The translations under genes were made by a program, and so were the position numbers. Shown in pieces: positions 42,908 through 54,013 of a stretch of DNA of 64,000 bases. The stretch lies in the NCBI GenBank assembly GCA_943788005.1, contig CALSOP010000001.1:1-64000 (forward strand), read 5' to 3'. The notes beneath the pieces are model-generated. The model saw only the letters and a list, made by a program, of their open reading frames with translations. It was not told the DNA's origin and ran no database searches. Each line of letters opens with the position of its first letter. The first letter of the stretch is position 1. Source of the stretch: an uncultured Gammaproteobacteria bacterium (GTDB taxonomy: Bacteria; Pseudomonadota; Gammaproteobacteria; Eutrophobiales; Eutrophobiaceae).

Positions 42908-44731
42908 TTACCAATATTTTGCATCGTTTGATGATCGTCTATTTTGTTGTTGGTATTGATACTTAAATTTGCGTCTTAATAATCCAGAAGGATCATCCGG
43001 AATTCGGCGTAACCATTGTTCTGTCGCCTGCTGTTCTTCATCGAGTTCTTTTTCTTCTTGTGTAGAGGCTTGTGCTTGCTGCTGTTCCTCTTCTTCTTTA
43101 TCACCAGATTCTTTTGCTTGTTCTTCTTGCTTCTCTTGTTCAGATTTTTGCTGTTCTTCTGTCTCTTGTTGTTTTCCGTCTTGTTGTTGCTCTGAATTAT
43201 CTTGTTCTTCTTGTTGCTGTTGTGACGACTGTTGTTCCTCGGAGTTTTCTTGCTGGTCTGATTCTTTTTGTTCTGACTCTGATTGCTGTTGTTTTGATTC
43301 TGAATCTTCTTTTTCTTGCTGATCCGACTTTTCGTCCGACTTCTGATCTGAATCAGATTGTTGTTGCTGTTGTTTCTCCAGCTCCTTTTTAATCAAGTCA
43401 CGATTAAATATCGCATCTTCATGTTCTGGCTTGCTCTCCAGAACCTCGTCATAGGCTGCAATAGCCTCTTCATAGCGTCCCTGTTTCGCCATAGCATTAG
43501 CACGATTATATATGCTACGCGTATCGTCTTGTTCATTTAACAGTTCTTCAACGGTTGCATAATCACCTTTGCGATAATTTGCTGCTGCTTTCCATTCTTT
43601 ATTATTAAACAATTCAGAAGCTAACTCAGCCTGTTCACTGTCAAGGGCGCGCATGGCCTGCTGATTTTTATTCAACCACAGGTCGTCCCATTCGAATGCC
43701 ATAGCATCATCAGGCATTTGGACAAGGACACAAACCAATATCGCGAGATAACCACGGCGAAACCCAAATGCAACAATCGGCAGGATCAATAAAATCAACC
43801 AGGGACCAAACTCGCGCCATCGATCAGTTTCGAATTGAGATTCTGTTTCATTGGTTTTTTCCAGGCCGCTATTAAAATGTCGATTGAGCCGTTCTATATC
43901 ACTATCACCTAACTGACTTGTTTCATAATATCCCCCACCCGAACTTGCCAATAAACGAAGAACGCCTTGATTTAATTTAGGTATCACAATCGTTCCTGCT
44001 TTATCTTTTAAAAAGCCACCATCGCCGAGTTTCACCGGGGCTCCTTCTTCAGTCCCTATGCCTAATATAGATACCTTATAGCCACGTCTATTCGTTTTAC
44101 TAAAATTTTTCTCAAACTGACTGTCGACTTCATCAGTCACTAGCAATATATGTCCTTCGCTGTTACCCGCCTGTTTTAATAACTCTGCGGCTTTTTCCAG
44201 GGCAATGTCGGTATTGCTTCCGGGGGCAGGCATGATCTGTGGTGTCAGTGCAGTAAGCTGGGATTTAATCGTTTTAATATCATCTGTTAACGGTGTTACC
44301 GTGAAGGTATCACCTGCGTAAACAATCAAAGCCGTCTGCCCTTCTTGTCTTAGGTCCAGCAGATCAGATATCTTGAATCGAGCACGTTCAAGCCGACTCG
44401 GCTTAATATCATCGGCATACATTGAGTAAGAGAGATCCATCGCAATTACAAGTGCGGACTCTTTTTCAAATACGGGTTCGGGTAAACGTTCCCAACTAGG
44501 TCCTGCGAGAGCAATGATCATTAATAAACTTACAAACCCAAATAATGAAATGTTGGTGTATTTTTTTGCACCCGTTCTACCCACTAATATATAAGGTAAT
44601 AGTGCAGGGTCGCAGACACTCTCCCAATGTTTATTGACTAAATGTCGCTTAGCTAGCATCCAAACGAGAATTATTAGCGGTATAAGCGCAAGAAACCAAT
44701 AGGGACGAATGAAGTGAAATTCAGACATCAT
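42908..44731 (-). CDS. batB: BatB/BatC-type protein (VWA domain, TPR, Gln/Glu-rich linker)
   Basis: VIAMDLSYSMYADDIKPSRLERARFKI; TPR; low-complexity QE region; LRRIPDDPSGLLRRKF C-terminus. Confidence 0.88.
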   Translation of the reverse strand: MMSEFHFIRPYWFLALIPLIILVWMLAKRHLVNKHWESVCDPALLPYILVGRTGAKKYTNISLFGFVSLLMIIALAGPSWERLPEPVFEKESALVIAMDLSYSMYADDIKPSRLERARFKISDLLDLRQEGQTALIVYAGDTFTVTPLTDDIKTIKSQLTALTPQIMPAPGSNTDIALEKAAELLKQAGNSEGHILLVTDEVDSQFEKNFSKTNRRGYKVSILGIGTEEGAPVKLGDGGFLKDKAGTIVIPKLNQGVLRLLASSGGGYYETSQLGDSDIERLNRHFNSGLEKTNETESQFETDRWREFGPWLILLILPIVAFGFRRGYLAILVCVLVQMPDDAMAFEWDDLWLNKNQQAMRALDSEQAELASELFNNKEWKAAANYRKGDYATVEELLNEQDDTRSIYNRANAMAKQGRYEEAIAAYDEVLESKPEHEDAIFNRDLIKKELEKQQQQQSDSDQKSDEKSDQQEKEDSESKQQQSESEQKESDQQENSEEQQSSQQQQEEQDNSEQQQDGKQQETEEQQKSEQEKQEEQAKESGDKEEEEQQQAQASTQEEKELDEEQQATEQWLRRIPDDPSGLLRRKFKYQYQQQNRRSSNDAKYW

Positions 44732-45738
44732 GACGCTTCACCTCGTGCATTAACTACCCCTGAGGAATGTCGCAGCATCATAACAATGCACATTAGTACT
44801 AATCCGATAGCTAATGGCCAATAAAACAATGCTGTTTGCGGTCTGAATCGTTGAACATCCTTTTCTATAGGTTCAAGCTCATCCAACAAGGCATAGATCT
44901 GTTCTAGTTGTTCTGTGTCTCGCGCGCGAAAATAGCGTCCGCCGGTTTTATCTGCAATAGCACTTAAGGTTTTTTCATCGAGTTCAGCAGATGGGTTTAC
45001 ACGTCGCGAGCCAAAGATTGAGCGCACAATCATTTCATCTGCGCCGATACCAATGGTATAAATCTTCATGTTTTCGCGAGCCGCCAAATCGGCTGCCGCG
45101 AGCGGCTCAACTTCTCCTGCTGTATTTGCCCCATCGGTTAATAATATCAATACTCGACTTTTCTCATCTTGATCGCGCAAGCGTTTTACCGCCAACCCAA
45201 TCGCATCACCAATTGCTGTCGATTTTCCTGCTAGTCCTATGGCGGATTCATACAGCAATGTTTTAACGGTTAAACGATCAAAGGTTAATGGTGTTTGTAA
45301 ATACGCCTGTTCACCAAATAGAATTAATCCAAGTCGGTCACCTACACGCCGCTCGATAAATTCCCCAGCAACATATTTGGTTGCCGTTAGTCGATTAACG
45401 CGTTCCTCATTTAAAATGAAATCTTCCTCTTCCATGCTGCCGGATAGATCAACTGCTAGCATCAAGTCACGACCGCTTATCGGTATATCAATAAATTCTC
45501 CTAACCATTGCGGACGTGTAGCCGCGGTGACTAAGCAACACCATGCAATTATAGCCAACCAGATCAATCGCCGTTTAACATCGACATGATGACCATCGTT
45601 TGAATGTGTACTAAATTCAGCGAGAAAAGGAACACGTAGGGCAGCTTCATTAACTACTTCGGCAGGTGGTAATAGAAAACGAATGATTATCGGTAAGGGT
45701 AACAACGCTACAAGCCAGGGCCATTCGAAATGAATCAT
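44728..45738 (-). CDS. batA: BatA-type VWA domain membrane protein
   Basis: LMLAVDLSGSMEEEDF, VLILLTDGANTAGEVEP. Confidence 0.9.
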   Translation of the reverse strand: MIHFEWPWLVALLPLPIIIRFLLPPAEVVNEAALRVPFLAEFSTHSNDGHHVDVKRRLIWLAIIAWCCLVTAATRPQWLGEFIDIPISGRDLMLAVDLSGSMEEEDFILNEERVNRLTATKYVAGEFIERRVGDRLGLILFGEQAYLQTPLTFDRLTVKTLLYESAIGLAGKSTAIGDAIGLAVKRLRDQDEKSRVLILLTDGANTAGEVEPLAAADLAARENMKIYTIGIGADEMIVRSIFGSRRVNPSAELDEKTLSAIADKTGGRYFRARDTEQLEQIYALLDELEPIEKDVQRFRPQTALFYWPLAIGLVLMCIVMMLRHSSGVVNARGEAS

Positions 45739-46238
45739 TTCTTCTTGCCCTTCCCTTTAGCAACTGACTCGACCCATGAGGCAATTAGTGCAAGCAACTC
45801 ATTACCACTAAATTCTGGATCGGCTTGATATGGCGCCTCGATCAAAACCCGGCCAATTCCATTACCGAATTCATTCTTGTCTGAATATTGATCCAGAAAT
45901 TTCAACCATTCTTCCCCAGTCAATCCCGCAGACTCCTCACGAGGAAAAATACTGATACTCAAACGCCGTATTAATTCCGATAATTCTTTTACCAGGTTTG
46001 ACTTATCCTGATTGATATTAAAATCCGTTTTTATACGTTCTAATTCTTGTTTGACCAGATAGAGTGCTGATATTTTATGATTGCGATAGCGTCGAATGCA
46101 GTAAGCTATCAAAAGTACCACCATGACGATCAATACCATTAACGCCCACCAACCTGGAGCCAGCGGCCACCACGAGACAGGATCGGGCAAATGGATATCG
46201 CGCAGCGGCAAACTCTCTGGATCAGTCCCTTGCATCAT
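45735..46238 (-). CDS. DUF4381 protein
   Basis: LRDIHLPDPVSWWPLAPGWWAL; Bat operon context. Confidence 0.88.
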   Translation of the reverse strand: MMQGTDPESLPLRDIHLPDPVSWWPLAPGWWALMVLIVMVVLLIAYCIRRYRNHKISALYLVKQELERIKTDFNINQDKSNLVKELSELIRRLSISIFPREESAGLTGEEWLKFLDQYSDKNEFGNGIGRVLIEAPYQADPEFSGNELLALIASWVESVAKGKGKKK

Positions 46239-47164
46239 CTTGATCGAAGTCCTTCTCTAATTACTTTTTCAGGGTCGTCTTCCGTGCGACAGCACAGATA
46301 GTTCATGTGACATGATCGTGCCGTCTTTATTAATAACTCTCTATGCGAATTAAATTTATGCGTGTGATCATCTATGAGCTTTTGGTTATGTGTATCAAAT
46401 TCTAATTCTTGTTTTCCATTCGTGATTCGATAATTACCTGCCGGTGGCAAGAACTCTTCCAGCCAATCATAGATATGCACCATGACCACTTCATTATGCT
46501 GTCGCAGTCGAATAAGATGCGAACGGCAGTTTTCATCAAGCCCACGAAAATCACTTAACAAGATGACCATGCTGCCGGGTTTTACCAAGCGGCGCAGATT
46601 GATTAATGAATGTAATAGTCCTTGTTGATTTTCTTCATTGCTACCAGGTTGTTGCCAACTAGGGTGCTCAACCATATGTTTGATGAGTCTTAGTACTGCC
46701 GATTTTCCACGTTGCGGTTTTAATTCGTGATGAACCGTATCAGAAAATACTATGCCACCAACGCGATCACCTTGCCGTTGCGCTGTCCAGGCAAACAAAC
46801 TGGCAAGTTCAGCCGCAATAACCGCCTTGAATTTTCCACGCGTCGCAAAAAACATCGATGCACGAAAATCGACCCAAAGATGAACTGGCCGTTCACGTTC
46901 TTCTCGAAATAATTTTGTATGCGCTTTTCCCGTCCGCGCTGTTACTCGCCAATCGATGTTTCGAATATCATCACCGGGTTGATACAATCTCGATTCATCG
47001 TACTCCATACCCCGTCCTTTAAAGGCCGATTGATAATCACCCGCTTGCAGCGCGCCAATTAACCCGGATTTAAGCGATAGACTACGGCTTTTTTTACTCA
47101 AGGCGATCAAGCCTGCCGTTGTAATATTCGCCGGAGTTGGGATTTGTTCAGGTACTACTGACAT
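46235..47164 (-). CDS. DUF58 domain protein
   Basis: FKGRGMEYDESRLYQPGDDIRNIDWRVTARTGKAHTKLFREERERPVHLWVDFRASM. Confidence 0.93.
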   Translation of the reverse strand: MSVVPEQIPTPANITTAGLIALSKKSRSLSLKSGLIGALQAGDYQSAFKGRGMEYDESRLYQPGDDIRNIDWRVTARTGKAHTKLFREERERPVHLWVDFRASMFFATRGKFKAVIAAELASLFAWTAQRQGDRVGGIVFSDTVHHELKPQRGKSAVLRLIKHMVEHPSWQQPGSNEENQQGLLHSLINLRRLVKPGSMVILLSDFRGLDENCRSHLIRLRQHNEVVMVHIYDWLEEFLPPAGNYRITNGKQELEFDTHNQKLIDDHTHKFNSHRELLIKTARSCHMNYLCCRTEDDPEKVIREGLRSR

Positions 47165-47175
47165 AACAATAATAC

Positions 47176-48138
47176 TCAGGGTACAGCGATACGTGATATT
47201 AACTCTGAGATAACAGTATCGGTCGTAATGCCCTCTGCCTCCGCTTCATAATTTAAAATCAAACGATGGCGTAAGACTTCGTGAGCAACAGCTTGAACAT
47301 CTTCAGGACCGACATAATCACGTTCTTGTAACCATGCATGCGCACGGGCACATCTATCCAGGGTAATAGTCGCACGTGGGCTGGCACCGTATTGCAACCA
47401 CTGGTTAAGATCATCGCCATAAACACTTGAATTTCGAGTAGCGAGAACAATCTGTAACAAATACTGCTCAATATTGTCCGCCATATGCAATGACAGAACT
47501 TCTTCACGGGCAGAAAAAATATCCTGCTGTTTAACGGGTGTCATTACTACCGGGGCAGATGATTGCTTTGCTTCTGATCGCGCCAGTTTTAAAATACCGT
47601 GTTCTTCTTCAGCGCTGGGATAACCGATAGTCACATGCATCAGGAATCGATCCAGTTGTGCCTCGGGCAAGGGATAAGTCCCTTCCTGTTCAATGGGGTT
47701 TTGTGTTGCCATCACCAAAAATAAGTCCGGTAGCGTATAGGTTTTCTTACCCACGGTTATTTGCCGTTCGGCCATAGCCTCGAGCAGAGCTGATTGAACC
47801 TTGGCCGGGGCACGATTAATCTCATCGGCAAGTACCAAATTATGAAACAAAGGCCCTTGTTGAAAGACAAAACTGCCCTCTTGCTGACGATAGATCTCAG
47901 TGCCGGTTAAATCAGCGGGTAATAGATCCGGCGTAAATTGAATGCGGTGAAAATCACCTTCAATCCCATCGGCCAAGACCTTAATCGCTCGGGTTTTCGC
48001 CAAACCTGGCGCACCTTCGACCAGTAAGTGACCATCTGCCAGTAAGGCAATCAATAAACGGTTAACCAGTTGCTCCTGGCCAATAATGTGCTCTCCAATA
48101 TAGGTTTGGAGTCGATGTATTTCAGAAATGACGGACAT
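47176..48138 (-). CDS. MoxR-family AAA+ ATPase
   Basis: LVEGAPGLAKTRAIKVLA, RIQFTPDLLPADLTGTEIY, VLADEINRAPAKVQSALLEAMAERQ. Confidence 0.95.
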   Translation of the reverse strand: MSVISEIHRLQTYIGEHIIGQEQLVNRLLIALLADGHLLVEGAPGLAKTRAIKVLADGIEGDFHRIQFTPDLLPADLTGTEIYRQQEGSFVFQQGPLFHNLVLADEINRAPAKVQSALLEAMAERQITVGKKTYTLPDLFLVMATQNPIEQEGTYPLPEAQLDRFLMHVTIGYPSAEEEHGILKLARSEAKQSSAPVVMTPVKQQDIFSAREEVLSLHMADNIEQYLLQIVLATRNSSVYGDDLNQWLQYGASPRATITLDRCARAHAWLQERDYVGPEDVQAVAHEVLRHRLILNYEAEAEGITTDTVISELISRIAVP

Positions 48139-48321
48139 ATAAAACTCTTAATTTTTGTATTAGTTGTTATTGACTATTAAATTCAGGGAAATATCCCTTT
48201 GATTTTACGGGAATGGTCGATGTTTCCTGTTAAGCCACTCTCGCGGCATACATTGTAATAACCATATCATGTATTATCTCATTCAAATCAGATGTTTCAA
48301 AATTTGTGAAGATAATCCACC

Positions 48322-49077
48322 ATGAAGGAAACACATAATTTTGCCCAGCGAGTAAGATCAGGACAGGTTTTAATGGGCACTTTAGTCAGCTTACCATCGC
48401 CAGAGATATGTGAAATACTTGCCAATGTAGGCTATGACTGGATATTTATTGATGCCGAGCATGGCGCTTTCAACCCACAACAAGCGCAATCCATGTTACA
48501 AGCCGCTGCCCCAACTCATTGCGTCATTCGTGTTCCTGAAGGTGAATCGGTCTGGATTAAAAAGGCACTAGATATAGGCGCTGCCGGAGTTATTGTCCCG
48601 CAGGTACATAATGCAGATCAGGCAATAGAGATAATCAAACACTGCAAATATGCGCCTACTGGCGATAGAGGTATAGGTATTGGCCGTGCGCATAAATATG
48701 GGATAGATTTTGAACATTACCTTGAACACGCGAACAATGAAACTGCTGTAATCTTGCAAGCGGAAAGCCGTGAAGCAGTTGACAATATTAATGAGATCGT
48801 AAATTTACAAGGTATTGATGCCATACTTATTGGGCCCTATGATCTGTCAGCAAGTCTGGATAAGCCCGGAGAAATAAATCACCCTTTGGTTCAATCTGCT
48901 ATAGATAAGATAGTTAAAGCTTGTCAGACAGCTAAAGTAAGCATGGGATTTTTTGGGGTTAGCGCTGAAGCCGTATTACCATACAAAGAACGAGGCTTTA
49001 CTCTGTTAACCACCGGTGTTGACACAACTTTCTTAATCAAATCAGCAACTGAAACACTCAAGGATATCCGTGGCTAA
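48322..49077 (+). CDS. HpcH/HpaI-family aldolase
   Basis: WIFIDAEHGAFNPQQAQSML; AAGVIVPQVHNADQA; ILIGPYDLSASL. Confidence 0.92.
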   Translation: MKETHNFAQRVRSGQVLMGTLVSLPSPEICEILANVGYDWIFIDAEHGAFNPQQAQSMLQAAAPTHCVIRVPEGESVWIKKALDIGAAGVIVPQVHNADQAIEIIKHCKYAPTGDRGIGIGRAHKYGIDFEHYLEHANNETAVILQAESREAVDNINEIVNLQGIDAILIGPYDLSASLDKPGEINHPLVQSAIDKIVKACQTAKVSMGFFGVSAEAVLPYKERGFTLLTTGVDTTFLIKSATETLKDIRG

Positions 49078-49441
49078 AAAAAATATTATGAGCCTGAGCA
49101 CTATCAACACAATATTAAATACAGCGCCGATCGTAATTCAGGGCGCGACACGCTTGATAAAGTTAATACGTGACCAAAGTAATAACAATATACCTGAGGA
49201 AGAAATACCTGAAACTATCGAAGGTATAAAAGAAGAAGTTGCGCGGCTTCATCAGCGTCTGGATACGAATGACGAATCCAATGTCGAACAAATAAAATTG
49301 ATCGAAGAACTTGCCCGACAAAATGAATCGCTTGCAACGCAGCTGAAAAGTACTGTTACCCATCTAAATAGAATTACTGTTCTTGCCATCATAGCGATAC
49401 TGATAGCAGTTGTTTCTTTAGTCTATTTATTAATTGTATGA
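49070..49441 (+). CDS. Coiled-coil/transmembrane hypothetical protein
   Basis: ORF overlapping upstream and downstream neighbours; C-terminal TM helix. Confidence 0.55.
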   Translation: MAKKNIMSLSTINTILNTAPIVIQGATRLIKLIRDQSNNNIPEEEIPETIEGIKEEVARLHQRLDTNDESNVEQIKLIEELARQNESLATQLKSTVTHLNRITVLAIIAILIAVVSLVYLLIV

Positions 49442-49689
49442 AGAAAGTCTACAGCAGCGACAATACGATAATGGCAGGGCACGTTCATAGCCTATTAGAA
49501 GCAAATGAAATTAATTGCCATCTACGCAATATGAACTTAAGTAGTGGGATTGGTGAACTACCTATCAATGAATGCTGGCCTGAAGTCTGGGTGAACGATG
49601 AGGCTGATTATGTCTTTGCCAAACGTCTTATAGACAACGTGCTTGCTAATGCGGTTAAACAAGAAGACTGGAGATGTCCGTGGTGGTGA
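49438..49689 (+). CDS. DUF2007-type putative signal transducing protein
   Basis: MKKVYSSDNTIMAGHVHSLLEANEINCHLRN...WPEVWVNDEADYVFAKRLID. Confidence 0.78.
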   Translation: MKKVYSSDNTIMAGHVHSLLEANEINCHLRNMNLSSGIGELPINECWPEVWVNDEADYVFAKRLIDNVLANAVKQEDWRCPWW

Positions 49690-49752
49690 ATTAATTGAAG
49701 GCCAGTTTGACGTTTGTTGGTCTTGTGGGAAAGAAAGGACTAATTGATATAA

Positions 49753-50528
49753 ATGTATACTACCTGCCCCAAGTGTAAGCATGAACGCCAGACAGGTGAC
49801 AAAACAGATCCCGACACCTGCCCAGCATGCGGTATAATTTTTTCAAAATGGATGAAACAACAGTTTTCGTCTCCAGAGACACAAAAATCTACACGAAATA
49901 GAATTGAAATTTCTCATAGTCCGGGGTTAGTAAAAGATAATCTGTTCAAGCCTGTTTTATGTAGAAGACAAGGTAAACCCATTTATATTTTATGGCCGAG
50001 CACTTGTCTTTATTGGCATTGCTGTATGGGGGATGGCAATTTATCAATATGGATTTCATTAATAATCCGATGGCAATTGGTAGCTCTTACATGCACCGCG
50101 TTAATCTTATTTTTCATGAAGCCGGGCATGTTATTTTTATGCCGCTTGGCTGGTTTATGACAAAATTAGGGGGAACACTCGGGCAGCTATTAATGCCAGT
50201 AGTCGTCATGCTGACATTTCTTATAAAAAATAAAAACAACTTTGGTGCATCAGTTGGACTTTGGTGGTTAGGCCAAAGTTTTATGGACTGTGCGCCGTAT
50301 ATAGATGATGCCTTAGATCAAAAGTTAGTATTATTAGGTGGTTTTACAGGTGCCGACAGACCCGGCTCTCATGACTGGACTAATATTCTCTCGGAGTTTG
50401 ATAAGATTGATAAACATCGGGAAATAGCCAATACATTTGATACTATTGGTGCAACACTTATTTTTATCGCCCTTATCTGGAGTGGCTTTTTACTTTACAA
50501 ACAATTTAAAAATATTGATTCAATATGA
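49753..50528 (+). pseudogene. Zinc-ribbon plus HExxH-like membrane protein, apparent frameshifts
   Basis: N-terminal YTTCPKCKHERQTGDKTDPDTCPACGIIFSKW; other frame NLIFHEAGHVIFMPLGWF; one frame change at the G5 run 50028..50032. Confidence 0.7.
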
Positions 50529-51979
50529 CATTTTTTCATTTAATTTTGAGAGGCCAATTGCCTCACCTACTTTTCTGCCTCACAATTTTTAATTGGGAAT
50601 GATGCTGTTGCTGATCATAGCGTCGAACACTTACCCGCTTCTGTTATCAAGATATTGGCAAAGCATAAAGTACCTAAAGATTCCCTGAGTCTTTATATAC
50701 AGGAATTCGATTCAAGCGACCCACTGGTAGCGTTAAACATTGACACACCACGTAACCCTGCCTCGGTGATCAAATTACTAACTACCTATGCCGGACTTGA
50801 TATTCTTGGCCCAAATTTCACCTGGGAGACTCATGTTCACCTTGATGGGAAATTAAATAACGGCACGCTTGATGGGAATTTAGTCATTGAAGGACGCGGA
50901 GATTCCTTTTCTGGTCAGAGAAACATTCTGGCATTTGTTATTTACGCTGCGTAATCGTGGCATACAACATATTAATGGTGATTTACTCATCGACAATGAA
51001 TATTTTGAAGATGAAAATGGCTCGCCTGCAGACTTTGATAATAAACCTTACCGTGTTTACAACACCTTTCCTGATGCTGCATTGTTGAATTTTCGTGCAC
51101 ATCAATTTCACTTTGTTCCCATGAATAAGAAACTTCACATCTACGCGGATCCACCGGCTTCAAATCTGCAAGTCAGAAATAAGGTAAAGTTAGTTAAGGG
51201 TGCGTGCAAAGGCAAACATCGACAATTAAAATTTAATGTCCTTAAGCAAGGCTCTATCACCACGGTCGAATTCAGCGGCAATTATCCAGGACGCTGTGGT
51301 AATCAGGAGTTGTTGCGCACCGTTTTAGCTAATGGTGATTATATCTTTGGTGTTTTCAAGGCATTGTGGGAAGACATGGGCGGCACCATTAATGGAAAAT
51401 ATGGGAGAGACGAGTATTGATGACAACAATCCATTTTTATATTGTGCCATCCATACCACTGAGCGAAGTGATTACCTATATCAATAAATACAGCAACAAT
51501 GTAATGACTCGGCAATTATTACTCACTATAGGTAAAGAGGATAAGAATAATCCCGGAAACAAGACTGCCGCTCGAATGGTTTATATCAGATTGGCTACAA
51601 GACATCGGCATCCCTGCCCCCGAATTGATCATTGAAAATGGGTCAGGTCTTTCACGTAGTGCGCGAATTTCCGCTCATACACTTGCGATGTTGCTACAAC
51701 ACGCATTACAAAGTCCCTACCAGCCTGAGTATTTTTCATCATTACCCCTGGTCGGTATTGATGGGGACGGTTAGAAAACGCCTGAAGGGTATACTTCCGC
51801 CCGGTAGTGCACGAATAAAAACTGGCATTATTGATAATGTCAGGTCAATGGCGGGTTATGTGAAAAGTAAGAACAATAAAAATTATATTATTGTTTCACT
51901 ACAAAATTATAAAGGAATACAAAATACAACCGGCACTCTAATTCAGGATGAGGTATTGAAATGGTTATATAAACAATAA
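50526..51979 (+). pseudogene. dacB: D-alanyl-D-alanine carboxypeptidase/endopeptidase (PBP4, DacB), apparent frameshifts
   Basis: NPASVIKLLTTYAGLDILGPNFTWET, GDLLIDNEYFED, IENGSGLSRSARISAHTLAMLLQHAL, GSARIKTGIIDNVRSMAGYVKSKN in order across frames. Confidence 0.85.
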
Positions 51980-52122
51980 TTACATTATTGTGTTAGTTTA
52001 TTTTCTAATATATTTAAAGCCAAAATCAGAAGTTAGTTAAAACTAATGAATATTTTGAAGCTGATGTTTTTTATGTGCAGATATATCTTGATATTCGATA
52101 ACGAAAAATAAAAGGTTTATTG

Positions 52123-53220
52123 TTACTTTTGATAAGCAGGAAAATCAGCATAACCTTCTTCAGTAGGTGCATACCAGATTTCCATTGGGGCTTCTTCTGC
52201 AAGCGGCCAATCGTTTTCAAATCGTTCTACTAAATCAGGATTACTAATAAACGGTCGACCAAAGGCAATTAAATCAGCAAACTTATTTTCAATCGCCTGT
52301 TCAGCTGCTTTCTGAGTATAGCCGCAATTACCCATTAACGGTCCATTAAAAACCTTACGTATCTCTGCCAGAGTCATGGCCTCACCCAACTCATGAAAAC
52401 CGAATGCCAAACCATCCATGACATGCAGATAGGCTAATGAAAAATTATTTAATTGTTCTGCTACAAAGGTAAATTGCTCTCGAAAATCTGCAGAGCCCAT
52501 ATCATTAAATACACCATTGGGGGCAAGCCGCACACCAATTCGATCAACTGACACTTCTTCCATCACCGCTTGCAAGACTTCATCAAGAAAACGGTATCGA
52601 TTAGAAATGCTCCCGCCATAACTATCAGTGCGTTCATTTGTCTTGGACTGTAAAAACTGATCAATCAAGTAACCATTCGCGCTATGCACCTCTACCCCAT
52701 CAAAACCTGCTTGCATTGCTCTCCTGGCAGCTTTTTTATAATCATTTACAGTTTTCTTAATTTGTTCAACTGTCAGTGCTGCAGGCGTTTCATAATGTTC
52801 TTTGCCTTTGGGAGTTTGAATATATTCACCACTCAATTTAATCGCAGAAGGTGCCACTGGTAATTCACCACCATGGAAACTGCTGTGTGAAGCACGTCCG
52901 CAATGCCATAATTGTAAAAATATTGTGCCACCCGCCTCATGGACAGCATTAACAACTTGTTTCCACCCCTGCACCTGTGCATCGTTATAGATACCGGGAG
53001 AATCCATCCAGCCTATGCCTTGTTCAGAAACAACCGTTGCCTCTGAAATAATCAAACCTGCAGATGCACGCTGACGATAATAGCCTGCCATCAATGCATT
53101 CGGTATGCGGTCACTACCGGCCCGGCTTCGCGTCAGTGGCGCCATGACAACACGATTTTTTTAATTCTAATGTCTTATTGATAGAGACCGGTTTTAATAA
53201 TGGGCTGGCTTTACTCATTT
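52123..53220 (-). CDS. Old yellow enzyme/alkene reductase (NemA-like), 1-nt frameshift near N-terminus
   Basis: MAPLTRSRAGSDRIPNALMAGYYRQRASAGLIISEATVVSEQG; start MSKASPLLKPVSINKTLELKN at 53220 recovered if one T of 53156..53162 is removed. Confidence 0.9.
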
Positions 53221-53377
53221 GAATGCTTCCTTATTTGAAGGTTGATTACTTCAGGAATTACAACGCAGATATAATATTCTATCTGTTTTTATTAACCAGT
53301 GTTAGTTGAAGGAGTGAGACAACATTATCATTGCAAGCTCTTGCTTGAAGTACTTTTAAATAGATGTTGTATGAAAA

Positions 53378-53393
53378 TACACTTCCTTGTGTA
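53378..53393 (-). terminator. Stem-loop downstream of first SnoaL-like gene (repeat copy 1)
   Basis: TACACTTCCTTGTGTA followed on minus strand by TTTTC; same element at 54998 and 55144. Confidence 0.55.
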
Positions 53394-53436
53394 CCGATAT
53401 TTAATCTAAGAAACTATCCCTAAGAGGAGGTTTTAC

Positions 53437-53877
53437 TTAATTCCAGCTTTGGAATTTAATTTTCCAACTACCATCTTTCTGTTTTTCAAACACATTGGTA
53501 ATGTTTCCTTCTAGTAAGATCATCTCACCGTTGGTATCAATTCGAGTCACTTCCCAAAGTCCGGTTTCATATGCAGTATCACCTTTGATATCCAAATCGA
53601 CATTTGAAATGGTATATTGCTTCATACCGACTTTCCTCAGACCAAGTAGATAAGTGCTTATTGCTGACGGGCAGTCGAGGATCTCGCTGCTAGGTGGAAA
53701 GACCATTGCATTCTCGGCATATAAAGCCATTAATGCATCAGTTTTACCCTGACCGAAACTCATCGCCCATTTGGTCATTAGCACCTCAATATCGGTCGTG
53801 TCTGCTGTATGAGAAAAGGCGAGGCTTGAGCTCATAGACAATATTGATAATATAATCAATGTGTTAAGTTTCTTCAT
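53437..53877 (-). CDS. Secreted SgcJ/EcaC (DUF4440, SnoaL-like) protein, copy 1
   Basis: Signal peptide; ALMALYAENAMVFPPSSEI; VFEKQKDGSWKIKFQSWN; paralogue of 55206..55646. Confidence 0.82.
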   Translation of the reverse strand: MKKLNTLIILSILSMSSSLAFSHTADTTDIEVLMTKWAMSFGQGKTDALMALYAENAMVFPPSSEILDCPSAISTYLLGLRKVGMKQYTISNVDLDIKGDTAYETGLWEVTRIDTNGEMILLEGNITNVFEKQKDGSWKIKFQSWN

Positions 53878-53950
53878 TATTAATCACTCCTGTTAATAAT
53901 TAATCATTAAAAATTTGTGCGTTGCAACAAATATAGGTACGATAGACCAG

Positions 53951-53974
53951 ATAAACAAGGCTGTTTCTGTTTAT
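53951..53974. promoter_or_regulatory. Candidate LysR operator, module 1
   Basis: ATAAACAA-GGCTGTTT-CTGTTTAT inverted repeat in the divergent promoter. Confidence 0.5.
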
Positions 53975-54013
53975 AGACTTATTCCAAACAGGAAAGAATA
54001 GAACTTCAAGACA

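Noticed and set aside
42969-43392. Plus-strand Cys/Ser-rich and Val/Leu-rich ORFs
   Set aside because: Antisense of the Gln/Glu-rich BatB/C tract (42908..44731); composition artefact.
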